From Azorinus chamasolen (Eukaryota > Mollusca > Bivalvia > Cardiida > Solecurtidae), in assembly GCA_963576725.1 (NCBI GenBank), contig OY755241.1, positions 72,738,799 to 72,802,798 of the forward strand: a DNA stretch of 64,000 bases, given 5' to 3'. Positions 1-10,693 of the stretch are shown one piece after another. How positions within the stretch are numbered: the first letter of the stretch is position 1; each line of letters opens with the position of its first letter. The position numbers were made by a program, and so were the translations under genes. The notes under the pieces are model-generated. The model was not told the origin of the DNA. It ran no database searches and worked only from the letters and a program-made list of their open reading frames with translations.

Positions 1-59
1 AGAGAAGGGGGTAAAAAGTAGATTTTATACAGGTAATACCACAAATGTCTCGCCAAATG

Positions 60-450
60 TCGTAAGGATATTCACCTCTGTCACAAGGATGCTCACCTCT
101 TTTATCATGATGCTCGCCTCATACATAAGGATGCTCGCTTCATTCATAAGGATGTCCCTATTCAGTCATAATGATACTCACCTCGATCGTAAGGATGCTT
201 TTCTCAGTCATAAGGATTCCTAGCTCAGTCGTAAGGATGCTCGCATGTCATAATGATGCTCGCCTCAGTGGAAGGATTCTCGCCTGTCATAAATGCATGG
301 ATGCTTGCCTTAATCATAAGGATGTTGTCGTAAGGATGGTTGTCGTAAGGATGCTTGCCTCAGTCGAAATGATGATTTTCTCAGTCGTTAGGATGCCCCG
401 GTAGACACCACAAGTGCTTCAGTCGTAAAGGTGCTCGCACCTCGGTGACA
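60..450. repeat. Minisatellite, unit about 21 bp
   Basis: Tandem, diverged copies of a unit close to CAGTCGTAAGGATGCTCGCCT, with substitutions and small indels. A single stray unit recurs near 2522-2560. The short ORF at 171-404 is open only because of the repeat; I do not call it a gene. Confidence 0.8.
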
Positions 451-601
451 CAATTGACAGTTTGCCGTCGTGGCGTGTTGTAAGGTGATATATATCAATA
501 TCAATTTCTATACCTATCACAACCAGGATTTAAAACTGCCCTACAATATCCATTTGAGATGATTCATACTCCAGACTTAACTGCACTTCCAATGAGTAAG
601 A

Positions 602-1515
602 ATACCAATTTTTAGCTTGTTTTTAATCGCCCGCCGCGGAGCGGGAGGGGGTAATAGAAATGTCATTCGTGTGTCTGTCTGTCTGTATGTCTGTATACCA
701 ATTTCGTGTCAGCTCCATATCTCTATACCCCTTAAAGGATTTTCATGAAACTTGCCTCAAATGTTAACCAAGGTACAAGATTGAGTCATGCAGGAAACAC
801 CAAATACAGAACAAACACTCGCCCGAACAGCAACACAAGGAAACAGCAAATGTACATAAGTAGAAAAAACAACAAGAGACGCACAAAGACAAAACAAACA
901 TACAATAGGAGGAAGATGGAAGTACCGCCTTGGAACGGTCAGTGACAAAAGTCACTGGGGGGTTAAACCGGTTTATGGGCGCCCAACCTCACATTTATTC
1001 CATCCCCATCCTAAAAGACAAACAGTGTAAATAAACGTATCCCCTCTCCGACTAATCTACAACAACCGCGACAGCAAATACAGTGGTAAAATGCATGTAT
1101 AACGAAAAAACATTTAAGTAAACATACTGTATCCACCTATCGCTAGTGTACTCAATGATTGAGCTGCAAACAGAGTAACTGTAGAAAAGTAATAAAGGGT
1201 ACGACAAAAATGAAATAGTACAAATATCCGACGTTCTCCTTCCATTTCTGGATTTAAGAGGTCGCCTTCATAGAGTACTAAACCTTTCTTGTCGGCGTAC
1301 ATGCAAAGAGGCCAGCGTGATTGCCAACTGTAAAAGGGTTCACAACCAAACATGCAGTATGTTGTAGTACTACAGGATCAAGTTGAGACGAGGTGCAGAA
1401 CACATGTGGCAGTCATGTCAGCTCAAGATCAATGTCACATTTGAAGGTCAAGTGTACTAACCATCAATTTAGGCGGCGGAAGGGGGTATAGCTGTCCTTT
1501 TGACTACCTTGTTTA
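602..1515. repeat. Dispersed repeat with GC-rich G-run ends, interrupted internally
   Basis: The left end has a GCCCGCCGCGGAGCGGG tract followed by CTGTCTGTCTGTATGTCTG and the phrase CCATATCTCTATACCCCTT. The right end has GGCGGCGGAAGGGGGTATA at about 1472. This matches my memory of an abundant mollusc repeat, class not known to me. The segment at about 784-1000 belongs to a second dispersed repeat, because part of it recurs in reverse at 26950-27100. No coding potential is visible. Confidence 0.5.
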
Positions 1516-1582
1516 AAATTATTCCGATGCTACATACTTATTAAGCTAGCCACAAGAGGCTAGTAACAGTATATAAGTAATA

Positions 1583-1787
1583 CAGTAAAACCTCTCTATA
1601 ACGACCACTTAATTACATCAAGTATTTTGTGTTAAAGGCAGGTGGATGCTTAAAGCAAGGTGAAAGTAAAACAGAACGCTCCTATAGGAGCGTTCTGTTT
1701 TACTTTCACCTTGCTTTAAGCAGTCACCTGCCCAAAACACCAACTAATTAACACAATTCAGTGGTCGTTATAGAGAGGTTTTTACTG
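1583..1787. mobile_element. TA-2 hairpin MITE (pogo/Tigger-like ends)
   Basis: The ends are CAGTAAAACCTCTCTATAAC and its imperfect reverse complement, flanked by TA on both sides. A near-perfect 96-bp palindrome fills 1637-1732 (arms GCAGGTGG..CTTAAAGCAAGG, apex GCTCCTATAGGAGC). It has no transposase, so it would be mobilised in trans. The superfamily is inferred from the CAGT start and the TA duplication. Confidence 0.88.
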
Positions 1788-2076
1788 TATACTAAGACGC
1801 TTTGAACAGGTTTAAGAGTACAATTGTCTTCTGCTTCAAATATATTTATTTTATTTCTTCTCAAAACAATTTGTAAAAGTTTTGATCCTAATCAGACGGC
1901 GAGTTACGCTGTGTCTCCTCTTTGTCCAAACTGTTTTCAATGGTCATCACAAATCGTTCCATAGTATAGAAAGGCTTATCTAATGACAACTACAAAGTTG
2001 TGATAATTTTGTCAATTTTGAGCTCGAGAAAGGGTATGGTTGATATTGCTCGCACACACTTTTATTTTATCTGCGG

Positions 2077-2513
2077 TTAACCATTGACTCCATAAATACA
2101 GTAGAACCCCTCTAATGCGACCACTTAATGAATAAACATGGGTATCTTTATAAACAGGTGGTTCCTTAATGCAGGACAAAAGTAATGCAGAAAGCTTCTC
2201 TAGGAGCTTTCTGCATTATTTTTGTCCTGCATTAAGTTACCACCTGCATATAGCACCCAGAATTATACCTGTTTTAGGTGGTCGCATTGCGGGGTTTTAC
2301 TTTACGTCTTTATACGCCTCTGCAAACAGAGTAGACCCAGATCAGAAGGATCCTGGTCTGCTCTGTTTATATATGAAATAATATAGAGTTGATTCTACAA
2401 TTTCTGCTATGGATAAAAATTCCCATGTTCATGACACATAATAAAAAAAAAACCTAATTAATATTCATGTTGTCATAATTTTTCACATGAATATTCAATG
2501 AGTAAAGGGTTAA
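2077..2513 (+). mobile_element. TT-A MITE (piggyBac-like TTAA) carrying a nested TA-1 copy
   Basis: It begins TTAACCATTGACTCCATAAATA at 2077 and ends GAATATTCAATGAGTAAAGGGTTAA at 2513 (quoted in two parts: left end TTAACCATTGACTCC, right end GAGTAAAGGGTTAA). A weak hairpin, GCAAACAGAGTAGACC to CTGCTCTGTTT, lies at about 2321-2378. A TA-1 element splits the left end at a TA dinucleotide, so TT-A is the older insertion. Confidence 0.75.
2099..2302. mobile_element. TA-1 hairpin MITE nested in TT-A
   Basis: Left end CAGTAGAACCCCTCTAATGC; right end GGTGGTCGCATTGCGGGG then TTTTACTT, one base off the expected ACTG. It is flanked by TA. The palindrome has apex AGCTTCTCTAGGAGCT. Length about 204 bp, the modal TA-family size. 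Confidence 0.85.
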
Positions 2514-2569
2514 GTAAAATGGCCTCAGTCGTGAGGATGCTCGTCTCAGTAGGAGCTCACTCGAAAGAA

Positions 2570-3130
2570 AAGAATCAGCAATGCGAAAATAGAACATTGT
2601 AGTCATGTTTCGGACGAGAAGGGCAAGAAATGATAATAACAAGATGACAAAACACATGCGCCGTAAAGCGTCATATGAAATCAAAACCACCCTCCAATTA
2701 TGTTGCATGTTTTTCAATGAAACACGCGGACATCTAAACGTCGACTATAATCATGTCTCCTTTTGTCATTTCAAGGAGCCACGCAACCACAAAGGTACAG
2801 GCGGTCCTTCATTTTAAAGTTGGCTAGCGCAGATAATGTTCTTCAAAAGGAAAATAATATCCCCACTGACAGTTATATCTCCCAACCACGGCTAGGTGTT
2901 GCAGTTAATTCGTAATAAAAGTCCATATTCAAACCAGCTCGTAACAATTCCTGAAAATTATTCCAACGATATGGTAATCTGTTACAAACTAATTAGGATA
3001 AAAACCGTCTCAGGAAAACAATTTCAATACAAAAACTTATCCATAAAATCTTTAAATCTAAAGAATACGAGGCCTTAGTTCATTGTTCTAAAATTACGTT
3101 TCATGGCGTTCGGGTTAGTTTGTAGGCATT
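2570..3130. other. No gene or repeat recognised
   Basis: AT-rich sequence with short overlapping ORFs on both strands (for example 2605-2817), none with a recognisable domain or convincing codon pattern. Nothing I can name. Confidence 0.5.
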
Positions 3131-3136
3131 AACGCA

Positions 3137-3342
3137 TTAACCCGTGCCTTCATATTGACATCATATAACGCCTCTATAAAGTTCACCTTTTGAAACCATT
3201 GTGATAAATAGAGCATTTGCTCCATAGGTTTTAATAATACATATTTCTAAAATGCCCCTTCTTTTCTTTAGTCCATGCTCCTTTTCGGTAGATTTATTTA
3301 AAGGTTGGGTCTAAATATAGTCTATGCGGTAATGGGTCTAAA
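3137..3342 (+). mobile_element. TT-B MITE, right hairpin arm lost
   Basis: It starts TTAACCCGTGCCTTCATATT and ends near TATGCGGTAATGGG. The left hairpin arm ATAAATAGAGCATTTGCTCC is present but its partner is missing. The TCCTTTTCGGTAGATTTATT body segment identifies the family. Confidence 0.65.
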
Positions 3343-3496
3343 ACAGCATATGAGACAATGAGTTAAGAGTATGAATGTCAAGCCAATCAATGTGTGATAC
3401 TCTTATTACCCGAGCTATTCGAACACCCATCCACCCCCTCCCCTCTCTACCAGTTTGTACTACTGAATAAGTCAATTTGGGTCCACTGGTGCCGCT

Positions 3497-3724
3497 TTAA
3501 CTCATTCTCTCCTAGGCTACTTTTAGACCCAACCTCTTATAATAAATATACCGAAAAGGAGCATTAACTATAGAAAAGGAGAGATTAAGAATTGTGTAGT
3601 CTTGACACCATTGCGATAAATAGAGCATTTGCTCCTATGGAGCAAATGCTCTATTTATCACAATGGTTTCAAAATGTGAATTTTATAGAGGCGCAAAATT
3701 GCGTCACTAGGGAATAATGTGTAA
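3497..3724 (-). mobile_element. TT-B hairpin MITE, inverted
   Basis: TTAACTCATTCTCTCCTAGG start and a decayed right end near 3724. The hairpin at about 3607-3671 pairs ATAAATAGAGCATTTGCTCC with its complement around a central TATGGA, near perfectly. It lies opposite in orientation to the copy at 3137. Confidence 0.78.
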
Positions 3725-3992
3725 CTCGGCGTATCATCTTGATTCAAACAGTTTGTTATTGTGAATGTTTTATACAAAAACTAAGAAAAAGATAAAAACT
3801 GCAAATTGTAGCAGATGACAAAGTTTGCTGACGACAAAATTTGGCAGCGAAGTTAAATCAGACAGACCTAGAAGAAAATAATGAAGACCCTGGTCACACA
3901 GCTCCTTCAGGAGCAGGTTAGTCTGGATCTGCACGAGTTGTCTAAGTTTGCCTGTCCAAGTAGTTAGGATAGATATACTCGTATCTGCTTCG

Positions 3993-4232
3993 TAACCATT
4001 CGCTTGCTATTCTCGTCAATATACCTACCTGTAAATAGTGAATACCCAGATGAGACAGGAGCTGTCTCATCAGGGTCTGCACTATTTACAAGTTGATTGT
4101 GCAACCAGTGCACTTCACAACAGTGATTGCACAGCGAATTACCTGTACACAGTTAAGATATATGTAATTATACATCAGGGCATGGGTAAAGAAGGAGAAA
4201 TGTATTTTAAAATTAAGCAAGAGAAGTGTTAA
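3993..4232 (+). mobile_element. TT-C MITE
   Basis: The right end is GCAAGAGAAGTGTTAA and the left end TAACCATTCGCTTGCTATTC, with a degenerate left TTAA. The hairpin GTAAATAGTGAATACCCAG to CTGCACTATTTAC surrounds a shortened apex. The 64-aa frame across it is a repeat artefact; the same frame appears in other TT-C copies. Confidence 0.8.
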
Positions 4233-4287
4233 TATATTTATTTAACGCTTTATCTGTTGAATATACAAATAAAACATAATCACATAA

Positions 4288-4538
4288 TTAACCCTTTCTC
4301 TGTTCTATATTTATTTCAAATGTCAGTACCTACTGAATACCATGGACAAAGAGTTATAATGAAATGTGGAAGGTGGTGGAACATTGTAGCCATTTTAGAA
4401 ACCAAAACAATAGATCTATCAAATTCCATTAGCAAACAGAGCAGACCCTGATCAGACGGCTCCTCTAAGAGCCGTCTGATCTGGGTCTACTCTGTTTGAA
4501 GATACGTGAAAACATGTTTATATGAAGGAAAGGGTTAA
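4288..4538 (+). mobile_element. TT-D hairpin MITE
   Basis: TTAACCCTTTCTCTGTTCTA at the left, GAAGGAAAGGGTTAA at the right, so a TTAA duplication is intact. The hairpin at about 4431-4500 has arms GCAAACAGAGCAGACCCTG / GGGTCTACTCTGTTTG and apex GGCTCCTCTAAGAGCC. Confidence 0.88.
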
Positions 4539-4539
4539 T

Positions 4540-4773
4540 TAAGAAATGAATGACGTGCTTCCGGTGTTCATGAGGTTATGCAACGCATAGCTTTACGAGC
4601 AAAGTTAGTGAAGCCCGAAGGGCTTCACGTGAATCTTTGCTCGTAAAGCTATGCGTTGCATAACCCATGAACACCGGGAGCACGTCATTCATTTCTTATA
4701 TTTATATTCAATTGTATTTCTTATATTTAAGAAATGAATGACGTGCTTCCGGTGTTCATGAGGTTATGCAACT
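4540..4773. mobile_element. Long palindromic element with a partial direct repeat of its left arm
   Basis: About 160 bp (4540-4700) folds on itself: left arm AAGAAATGAATGACGTGCTT, right arm GAGCACGTCATTCATTTCTT, centre GAAGCCCGAAGGGCTTC. After about 30 bp, 4729-4773 repeats the first 45 bp of the left arm. It abuts the TTAA of the TT-D copy. I cannot assign it to a family seen elsewhere in this window. Confidence 0.75.
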
Positions 4774-4897
4774 TTCTTTTTAGAATAAGGTTATATAAGG
4801 ACGTTGCAGGGCGAATGTAAATATTATAGATTGAATTTCTTTTTTTTTCATGGAATATTTTCACTCAGACAGAAAGTCTAAAATACTATACCATCAT

Positions 4898-5097
4898 AAA
4901 ATAAGCAGTCCCTACTCAAACGCCTCCCACTGGGCTAACTGATCTAGGTGTACTCTGTTTGCAAAGGCGTGGAGTTAGATCTATATTATACCATTATCAA
5001 ATAAGCAGTCCCTGGTCAGAGGGCTTCTGTAGGAGCTAACTCATTCAGGTATACTCTGTTTGGAAAGGCGTGGAAATGTGTTTATATGAGATAACGG
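4898..5097. repeat. Two decayed TT-A/TT-D hairpins in tandem
   Basis: Two degenerate units, each AATAAGCAGTCCCT .. TACTCTGTTTG(C/G)AAAGGCGTGG, about 95 bp apart. Both retain the outer hairpin arm but have lost most internal pairing. Confidence 0.6.
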
Positions 5098-5109
5098 TTA
5101 ATGTGAATA

Positions 5110-5640
5110 TAATTCTTTTCAGGTTGGATATAAACGGTATAAGTTATAAACACAAAAGCTACATTTTCATGTATTAAACATGTGTGTATGAACACCGATG
5201 ACGAGACATCATTTACGTCAAAAATACTAAACGATACAGCCTTACTATGTTTGTTTTGAATTCAAGTAGAAATTCTTCATCACGGCGATCTTGCATATTA
5301 TTATTAAAAACATCTCCCCAGTACAGATTTTACATATATAAAAAAACAAAATGGTCGTCTCTGATGCTTTAAAATATTGTTTTCTAATGGTCCCACAAGC
5401 ATTCCTACCTTGTCCCGAGTGTGAGGATTGTTACTGTAAATGCTTCTTTTCTTGCAACACTTGTCCACTCCTGCAACAGTTTAGCTAATCCTGTTTTAGC
5501 GTGTTCCATCCGGAGCTTTGAAGCTCATGAAATAGTCTTTGATTATCATCTTTTGATAATCAACATTACTATATGACCTGTACTGTTCATTTACATAAAC
5601 ATGACAAGCATGTATAAAGAACATTTAATTATCTATTTTC
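5110..5640. other. No gene or repeat recognised
   Basis: AT-rich spacer without a recognisable ORF. A small inverted repeat occurs at about 5538-5563 (TGATTATCATCTTTTGATAATCA). Confidence 0.45.
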
Positions 5641-5649
5641 ATTTTTCCC

Positions 5650-5871
5650 TTAACCCTTTCCCTGTTCTATATTTATTCCAAATGTCAATACCTACTGAAT
5701 ATTCATGGACAAAATAGTAATACAGAAATATGGAAGGTGGAACATTGTGGCCATTTTAGAAAGTTAAGAAACCGAACTATCAAATTCGTTGAGCAAACAG
5801 AGCACACTCTGATCTGGGTCTGCTCTGTTTGTAAATGCGTGAAAACACGTTTATATGAGGGAAAGGGTTAA
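5650..5871 (+). mobile_element. TT-D MITE with hairpin apex deleted
   Basis: Perfect TTAA on both sides and ends CCCTTTCCCTGTTCTA / TATGAGGGAAAGGG. The hairpin is reduced to its outer arms GCAAACAGAGCA / TGCTCTGTTTG around a few unpaired bases. The next element starts two bases beyond its TTAA. Confidence 0.87.
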
Positions 5872-5873
5872 TA

Positions 5874-6078
5874 CAGTAAACACCCGCTAATGCGACAACC
5901 AAAATGAGGTATAATTCTGGGTCTCAGAGGCAGGTGGTAATTGAATGCAGAACGAACGTAATGCAGAAAACTCCTGCAGGAGCTTTCTGCATTACCTTTG
6001 TGCTGCATTAAGCAACCACCTGCTTTTATAAACATTAACGTCTCCTCATTATGTGGTCGCTTTAGAGGGGTTTTACTG
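5874..6078. mobile_element. TA-1 hairpin MITE
   Basis: Begins CAGTAAACACCCGCTAATGC, ends GTCGCTTTAGAGGGG then TTTTACTG. Palindrome apex CTCCTGCAGGAG. TA on the left; the right TA has mutated to GA. Confidence 0.85.
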
Positions 6079-6171
6079 GATATCGATAACTTTATCTCGC
6101 TATCCACAATCCCATCTACAATCAGCTTGGCGTCTTATCAGTTATTCAAGTTGTTGGACACCTTGTCAGTA

Positions 6172-6375
6172 CAGTAAACCCTCTCTATAACGGTCACTTA
6201 ATCACATCAAGTATTTTGTGTTAAAGGCAGGTGGCTGCTTAAAGCATGGTAAAAGTAAAACAGAACGCTCCTATAGGAGCGTTCTGTTTTACTTTCACCA
6301 TGCTTTAAGCAGCCACCTGCCCTCAATTCCAACTAATCAACACAATTTAGTTGCCGTTATAGAGAGGTTTTACTG
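6172..6375. mobile_element. TA-2 hairpin MITE
   Basis: CAGTAAACCCTCTCTATAAC to GTTATAGAGAGGTTTTACTG, flanked by TA on both sides. The palindrome arms (GGCAGGTGGCTGCTTAAAGC) are nearly perfect around GCTCCTATAGGAGC. Length 204 bp. The 134-aa frame at 6218-6622 starts inside this hairpin and runs into unrelated DNA, so I reject it. Confidence 0.9.
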
Positions 6376-6651
6376 TAGTTTCGAAAACACTTGGTCACAC
6401 CAGGAGCAGGCATTATTTTTCTTATCCAGGTACAGGTTAACGTTATTTTACGATATGAAATACAGAAAATACTTTCACAGAAAACAGTGTTCACATACAA
6501 ATCTGTCTAAAATGTCCTGCTCTATTATTAGGTACAGTACAATCGTCCGAATTAGATTTTCTAACCAATCCATTTGTCAAATTGAGGCGGTATCGCAAAA
6601 AGAAAAGTGTATGCTACCATAAACCATACACATCCATGGGTTCAGTAGATG

Positions 6652-6712
6652 GTCTTGACCCTGATCAGACTGCTCCTCCAGGAGTTATCTGATCTGGATC
6701 AATACTGTTTGC
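6652..6712. repeat. Isolated TT-type hairpin remnant
   Basis: CTTGACCCTGATCAGACTGC, apex CTCCTCCAGGAG, then GATCTGGATCAATACTGTTT. No TTAA ends can be found. Confidence 0.6.
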
Positions 6713-6770
6713 CTATATCCAATAAATATGCTCGTGCGTGTTAAATGTCTAAAATGCAACATCCCAGTTA

Positions 6771-6933
6771 CAGTAGAACCCCTCTAATGCGACCATTTAA
6801 TGAATAAACATGGATGTCTTTATAAGCAGTTGGTTGCTTAATGCAGGACTTTTGTCCTGCATTAAGCTACCATCTGCATCTAGCACCCAGAATTATATCT
6901 CTTTTAGGTGGTCGGATTAGTGGGGTGTTACTG
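6771..6933. mobile_element. TA-1 MITE with hairpin apex deleted
   Basis: Complete TA-flanked ends CAGTAGAACCCCTCTAATGC and GGGGTGTTACTG. The palindrome has lost its apex and now reads GCAGGAC-TTTT-GTCCTGC, cutting the element to 163 bp while leaving its ends untouched. Confidence 0.88.
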
Positions 6934-7023
6934 TATTTACTAATGTTATGATAAAAACACGTCAATGGTTAATTCTGAGGTCAAAATAAGATGCTTTAGT
7001 GGGTTTGGTGGAGAAATAACGTA

Positions 7024-7368
7024 CAGTGCTCCCTCCCTACAACGGCCCTCTCAATAACGATTCCCTCCTTACAACAACGCATGTCACTGTTTCCGAAACA
7101 ATAAGGCTCCAGAAACAACTTTTTTCCATCGTATTTTCTTTATGCCTCCATCAAACCTTATGTTGTGACCACTCTTTAGAATCGTCACTTTGTGGTCACA
7201 ACATAGGATTTGATTGAGGCATAACGGTTTAGTTCTCGAAATACACCTTATCTAGGGATCTGCAAACAAGCTAATTATGTTTGATTTTCCCTCCCTATAA
7301 CAACTCCCTCTGAACAGCACATACAATCTTCGTATCCCAAAGGGTGTCGTTGTAGAGAGGGGGCACTG
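7024..7368 (+). mobile_element. TA-6 MITE
   Basis: CAGTGCTCCCTCCCTACAAC start and GTTGTAGAGAGGGGGCACTG end, flanked by TA. The hairpin CTATGTTGTGACCACTCTTT is truncated on its right side. Half of a related hairpin (GGTTTGGTGGAGAAATAA) sits just upstream at about 7002-7019. The ORF at 7026 is translated MITE. Confidence 0.88.
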
Positions 7369-7699
7369 TATTTAGTATTTGAGTACGAACTGTTATGTGT
7401 TATAATAGTTTGGCACGAGGTCCGCAATCCCTTCTAGCGACAATCATTTAAAGATGTTTTGTACAATATTGTGATGCCATTATGACTTACAGGGTCTGCG
7501 CTGTGATAAAATAAATACAAATGGGCGAAATTATATGTTTCCTAAGGTTAAGTTAACAATTCACCAAATGGCATTTCATGACTAAAAGCCTTTTGTCAAA
7601 TCAAAACCTTTTGAACTACCAGTCATTCACAAATTACTGCCTAATTAGTTTAAGCTTTTAACTGAATTCGCTAAACAAAGACATTTACTGTGCATACAA

Positions 7700-7896
7700 C
7701 AGAACCTGCCCTAAGTGGTCACCAAAAAGGTCTAAATATGTGTCTCTAACGCAGGTGGTAGCTTACCGCTTGGCAATAGAAATGCAGAAAACTCCCACAG
7801 GAGTTTATTTTGCATTACTATTGCCCTGCATTAAGCAATGACATGCTTCTTAAGACTCCAAGTTCAATAAATGAATGACCGCTTAGAACAGTTGCT
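7700..7896. mobile_element. Decayed TA-1 MITE
   Basis: CAGAACCTGCCCTAAGTGGT at the left and GACCGCTTAGAACAG at the right. The central palindrome has many mismatches (CTCCCACAGGAG apex). Its intact GCTTCTTAAGACT at 7845-7857 is the unfilled counterpart of the site occupied by a TT-F element at 23995. Confidence 0.7.
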
Positions 7897-7943
7897 ATCG
7901 TATTTAAGTGTTCGAATTGTCTCCCATTTTGTTATAGATTCTA

Positions 7944-8343
7944 CAGTGCTCCCTCCCTACAACGGCCCTCTCAATAACGATTCCCTCCTTGCAACAACGC
8001 ATGTCACTGTTTCCGAAACAACAAGGCTCCAGAAACAACTTTTTTCCATTTTCGTATTTTGTTTACGCCTCCATCAAACCCTATGTTGTGACCACTCTTT
8101 AGAATCGTCACTTTGTGACGATTCTAAAGAGTGGTAGAATCGTCACTTTGTGACGATTCTAAAGAGTGGTCACAACATAGGGTTTGATGGAGGCATAACG
8201 GTTTTAGTTCTCGAAATACACCTTATCTGGGGATCTGCAAACAAGCTAATTATGTTTGATTTTCCCTCCCTATAACAACTCCCTCTGAACAACACATACA
8301 ATCTTCGTATCCCAAAGGGTGTCGTTGTAGAGAGGGAGCACTG
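7944..8343 (+). mobile_element. TA-6 MITE with duplicated hairpin arm
   Basis: TA-flanked CAGTGCTCCCTCC to GGAGGGAGCACTG equivalents. The hairpin contains GAATCGTCACTTTGTGACG twice, giving two nested palindromes in place of one and a 400-bp element against 345-367 bp for other copies. Confidence 0.88.
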
Positions 8344-8522
8344 TACTTGTCTATGTTGTGTTTATTTCTATATAAAGCTTGCAGTGATATAGACGAATTT
8401 ATGAACGAGCGTCATATATATTTGGTATGCACATTTTCAAATAGAATGTGACTATGTGTTTCTTAAGGTAGAGCCCGGAACAACAGATAAATGTGCATAT
8501 CCAGCTACTAAAATCGTCTGTT

Positions 8523-8622
8523 CTCTACTAAACCCTATGCGGCGACCACTCTTTAGACTAGTCTCTTCGAGATGATACTAAAGAGTGGTCACGACATAGG
8601 ATATGGTGGAGAAATAAAAAGT
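8523..8622. repeat. TA-6-related hairpin without CAGT ends
   Basis: CTACTAAACCCTATGCGGCG to GACATAGGATATGGTGGAG, with inner arms GACCACTCTTTAGAC/TACTAAAGAGTGGTC. The same hairpin with CTCCACCAAA flanks occurs at 14284, 56718 and 59546, so it forms a related but separate family. Confidence 0.7.
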
Positions 8623-8629
8623 TATGCTT

Positions 8630-9300
8630 GAACATGTTTTACTTGCGTATCTGGGCCACTGTAAGATTAACAGCAGGTAGATTTAAACCCTTACCCCGTT
8701 GCAAAAAATTATGTACAAATTCGGAAATGTTGTATTTTACTACCCAAACAGCACAAATGAAATGCGCCGGCAGATATACATACACACACAACCTTCAAGT
8801 GTCATGCGAAGCTTTTGAGAAACTATTGACCAAGTTTCACAAACAGCCTGGGTCCTGGTGAGACGTCGAAGTATGACAAGACACTGAGTTAATCGGCATC
8901 TCGTCTGGATGAAAGCTCTTTTACTAACGATAGTACGGTTGCAGATAGTGGGATAAGGGTTATAATAAAGTTGTGTATTCACTTGACAATCACAGAGACC
9001 AACACTTTCCTATAGAAAAGGGAATGCATGTACAATCATAATGAACAATACCCATTAACACGCATGACCCCACACATAGAACATATGCAAACAGTAAAGA
9101 CCCATATCAGAGGACTTCTAGAAGAACCATCTGATCAATGAATATCTAATGTTAAGGTTGTCAAAGGACACATTTCTTCATCTGCATACCTATCCGCAAT
9201 GAAGATGGGTAGGTTTTAAAGTTTGATATATACGTGTTTATCTATGATCTGTACTGTATATAAATGACGTGTCCGATTTGTATGTCAAAATGACATACCT
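8630..9300. other. No gene recognised
   Basis: ORFs at 8628-8861 and 8740-8982 overlap on opposite strands and show no domain. A short TT-type hairpin fragment (ATGCAAACAGTAAAGACCCA) lies at about 9086-9148. Otherwise nothing is identifiable. Confidence 0.45.
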
Positions 9301-9309
9301 ATGGTTTTA

Positions 9310-9620
9310 GTTTGTGTTAAAAAAAAAATGAGCTAAGTTTGTGTAACCCAAACAAGTACGGTAGTCTGTGTAACCAAAGAAAGGAACTAGAGTGGTTTGT
9401 GTAAGCAAAGGAAGTAGGATAGTTTGTGCAACCAAAGGAAGTAGGGTAGTTTGTATAACTAAATGAATTTTGTTGTATAACCAACGGAAGTAGGGTACCG
9501 TAATTCATGTAACAACGGAAGTAGGATAGGGGTTTCTATAACCAAAGGCAGTAGAGTAGTATGTGTAACTAAAGGAAACGGAAGGGTTTGTGCAACCACA
9601 TGAAATAGGATATTGCAATT
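9310..9620. repeat. Minisatellite, unit about 26 bp
   Basis: Diverged tandem units near GTTTGTGTAACCAAAGGAAG plus TAGGGTA. The ORF across it on the minus strand (9317-9508) is repetitive and rejected. Confidence 0.8.
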
Positions 9621-9645
9621 ACTTTAGAATAATCACCCAATACTG

Positions 9646-9869
9646 CTAACCCTTCGCTTGCTATTCACGTCAATATACCTACCTGTAAATAGTGAAGACC
9701 CAGATGAGACAGTCTGCACTATTTACAAGTTGATTGTGCAACCAGTGCACTCCACAGCAGTGATTGCACAGCGAAATACTTGTACACAGTGACGATATAT
9801 GTAATTAAACAACAGGACATACGTAAAGAAGGAGACATGCGCTTTAAAATTCAGCAAGAGAAGGGTTAA
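9646..9869 (+). mobile_element. TT-C MITE, hairpin apex deleted
   Basis: CTAACCCTTCGCTTGCTATT to GCAAGAGAAGGGTTAA. The apex is lost, leaving GATGAGACAGTCTGCACTAT between intact outer arms GTAAATAGTG / CACTATTTAC. Confidence 0.85.
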
Positions 9870-10127
9870 ACCATATGACGTAGAAATATCGGTGCTACTC
9901 GTTCGAAGTTTAGAAAAACATCATGACATTGTGCATTTTTATTCCGTAATAATCATACCAACTCGATGGTGTTCCGATGTGTTCCCCCGAGATTGTTTCG
10001 ATTTATTTGGTATGTTTTCGCAATATTGCAATAATCTCTTGTTACGAAATTACGTGTGGAGACTTAAAACGATCTTAGTAATTCTCAAGTGCGTTTTATG
10101 ATACAGCTTGTTCAGGGATGGTCCAAA

Positions 10128-10329
10128 CAGTAAAACCCCTCTGAATAGGAATTGTAGTGGAGAATAATTTAGATACTTTTGGGCAAGGGACTGCTTAACG
10201 CTGGCGAAAGTCATACAGAAAGCTTCTAGAGGAACTTTCTGCATGACTTTCACCTTGCATAAAGTTGCCTCTGTCTTCAAGACCGATATCTATACTAACC
10301 TAAAATCCCGGGTTGGTGGGGGTTTGCTG
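10128..10329. mobile_element. TA-4 MITE
   Basis: CAGTAAAACCCCTCTGAATA start, GTGGGGGTTTGCTG end, TA on the right. The palindrome has arms CTTAACGCTGGCGAAAGTCA with apex AGCTTCTAGAGGAACT. Confidence 0.8.
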
Positions 10330-10464
10330 TATTTCAATAGTTATGACACTTTTAACAATAGCAACGAGTTATTTATAGAGGTACATTTGTATTAACCTTT
10401 ATACGCTACCTGATGATTATGCATGAAATATATAATAACACCATGAATATTTATTAGCTAAACG

Positions 10465-10693
10465 TTTACCCATTTGCTCCCACGATCCAATATTTGGGAC
10501 GTAGGCAAACAGTTTAGACTCTGATCAGACGCCGCATAATGAGGCGTCTGATCAGAGTATACACTGTTTGCTGATAGGAAATTCAATATAAAACAAAGCA
10601 AAAATGAAAATTTAGACCAGACATCCCTTAGATAAAAGATAAACTAATCCAATATACTAGCATGGAAGAATCCACTAGGAGCAAATGGGTTAA
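10465..10693 (+). mobile_element. TT-E MITE
   Basis: Starts TTTACCCATTTGCTCCCAC and ends AGGAGCAAATGGGTTAA. The hairpin GCAAACAGTTTAGACTCTGA pairs with TCAGAGTATACACTGTTTGC around GACGCCGCATAATGAGGCGTC. Confidence 0.82.

Noticed and set aside
6218..6622. 134-aa ORF
   Set aside because: Begins inside a TA-2 hairpin and runs into unrelated sequence; no domain.
7026..8137. Conserved small proteins shared by several loci (7026, 7871, 25984, 61824)
   Set aside because: They recur because all are translations of TA-6 MITE copies; frame and stops are not conserved.
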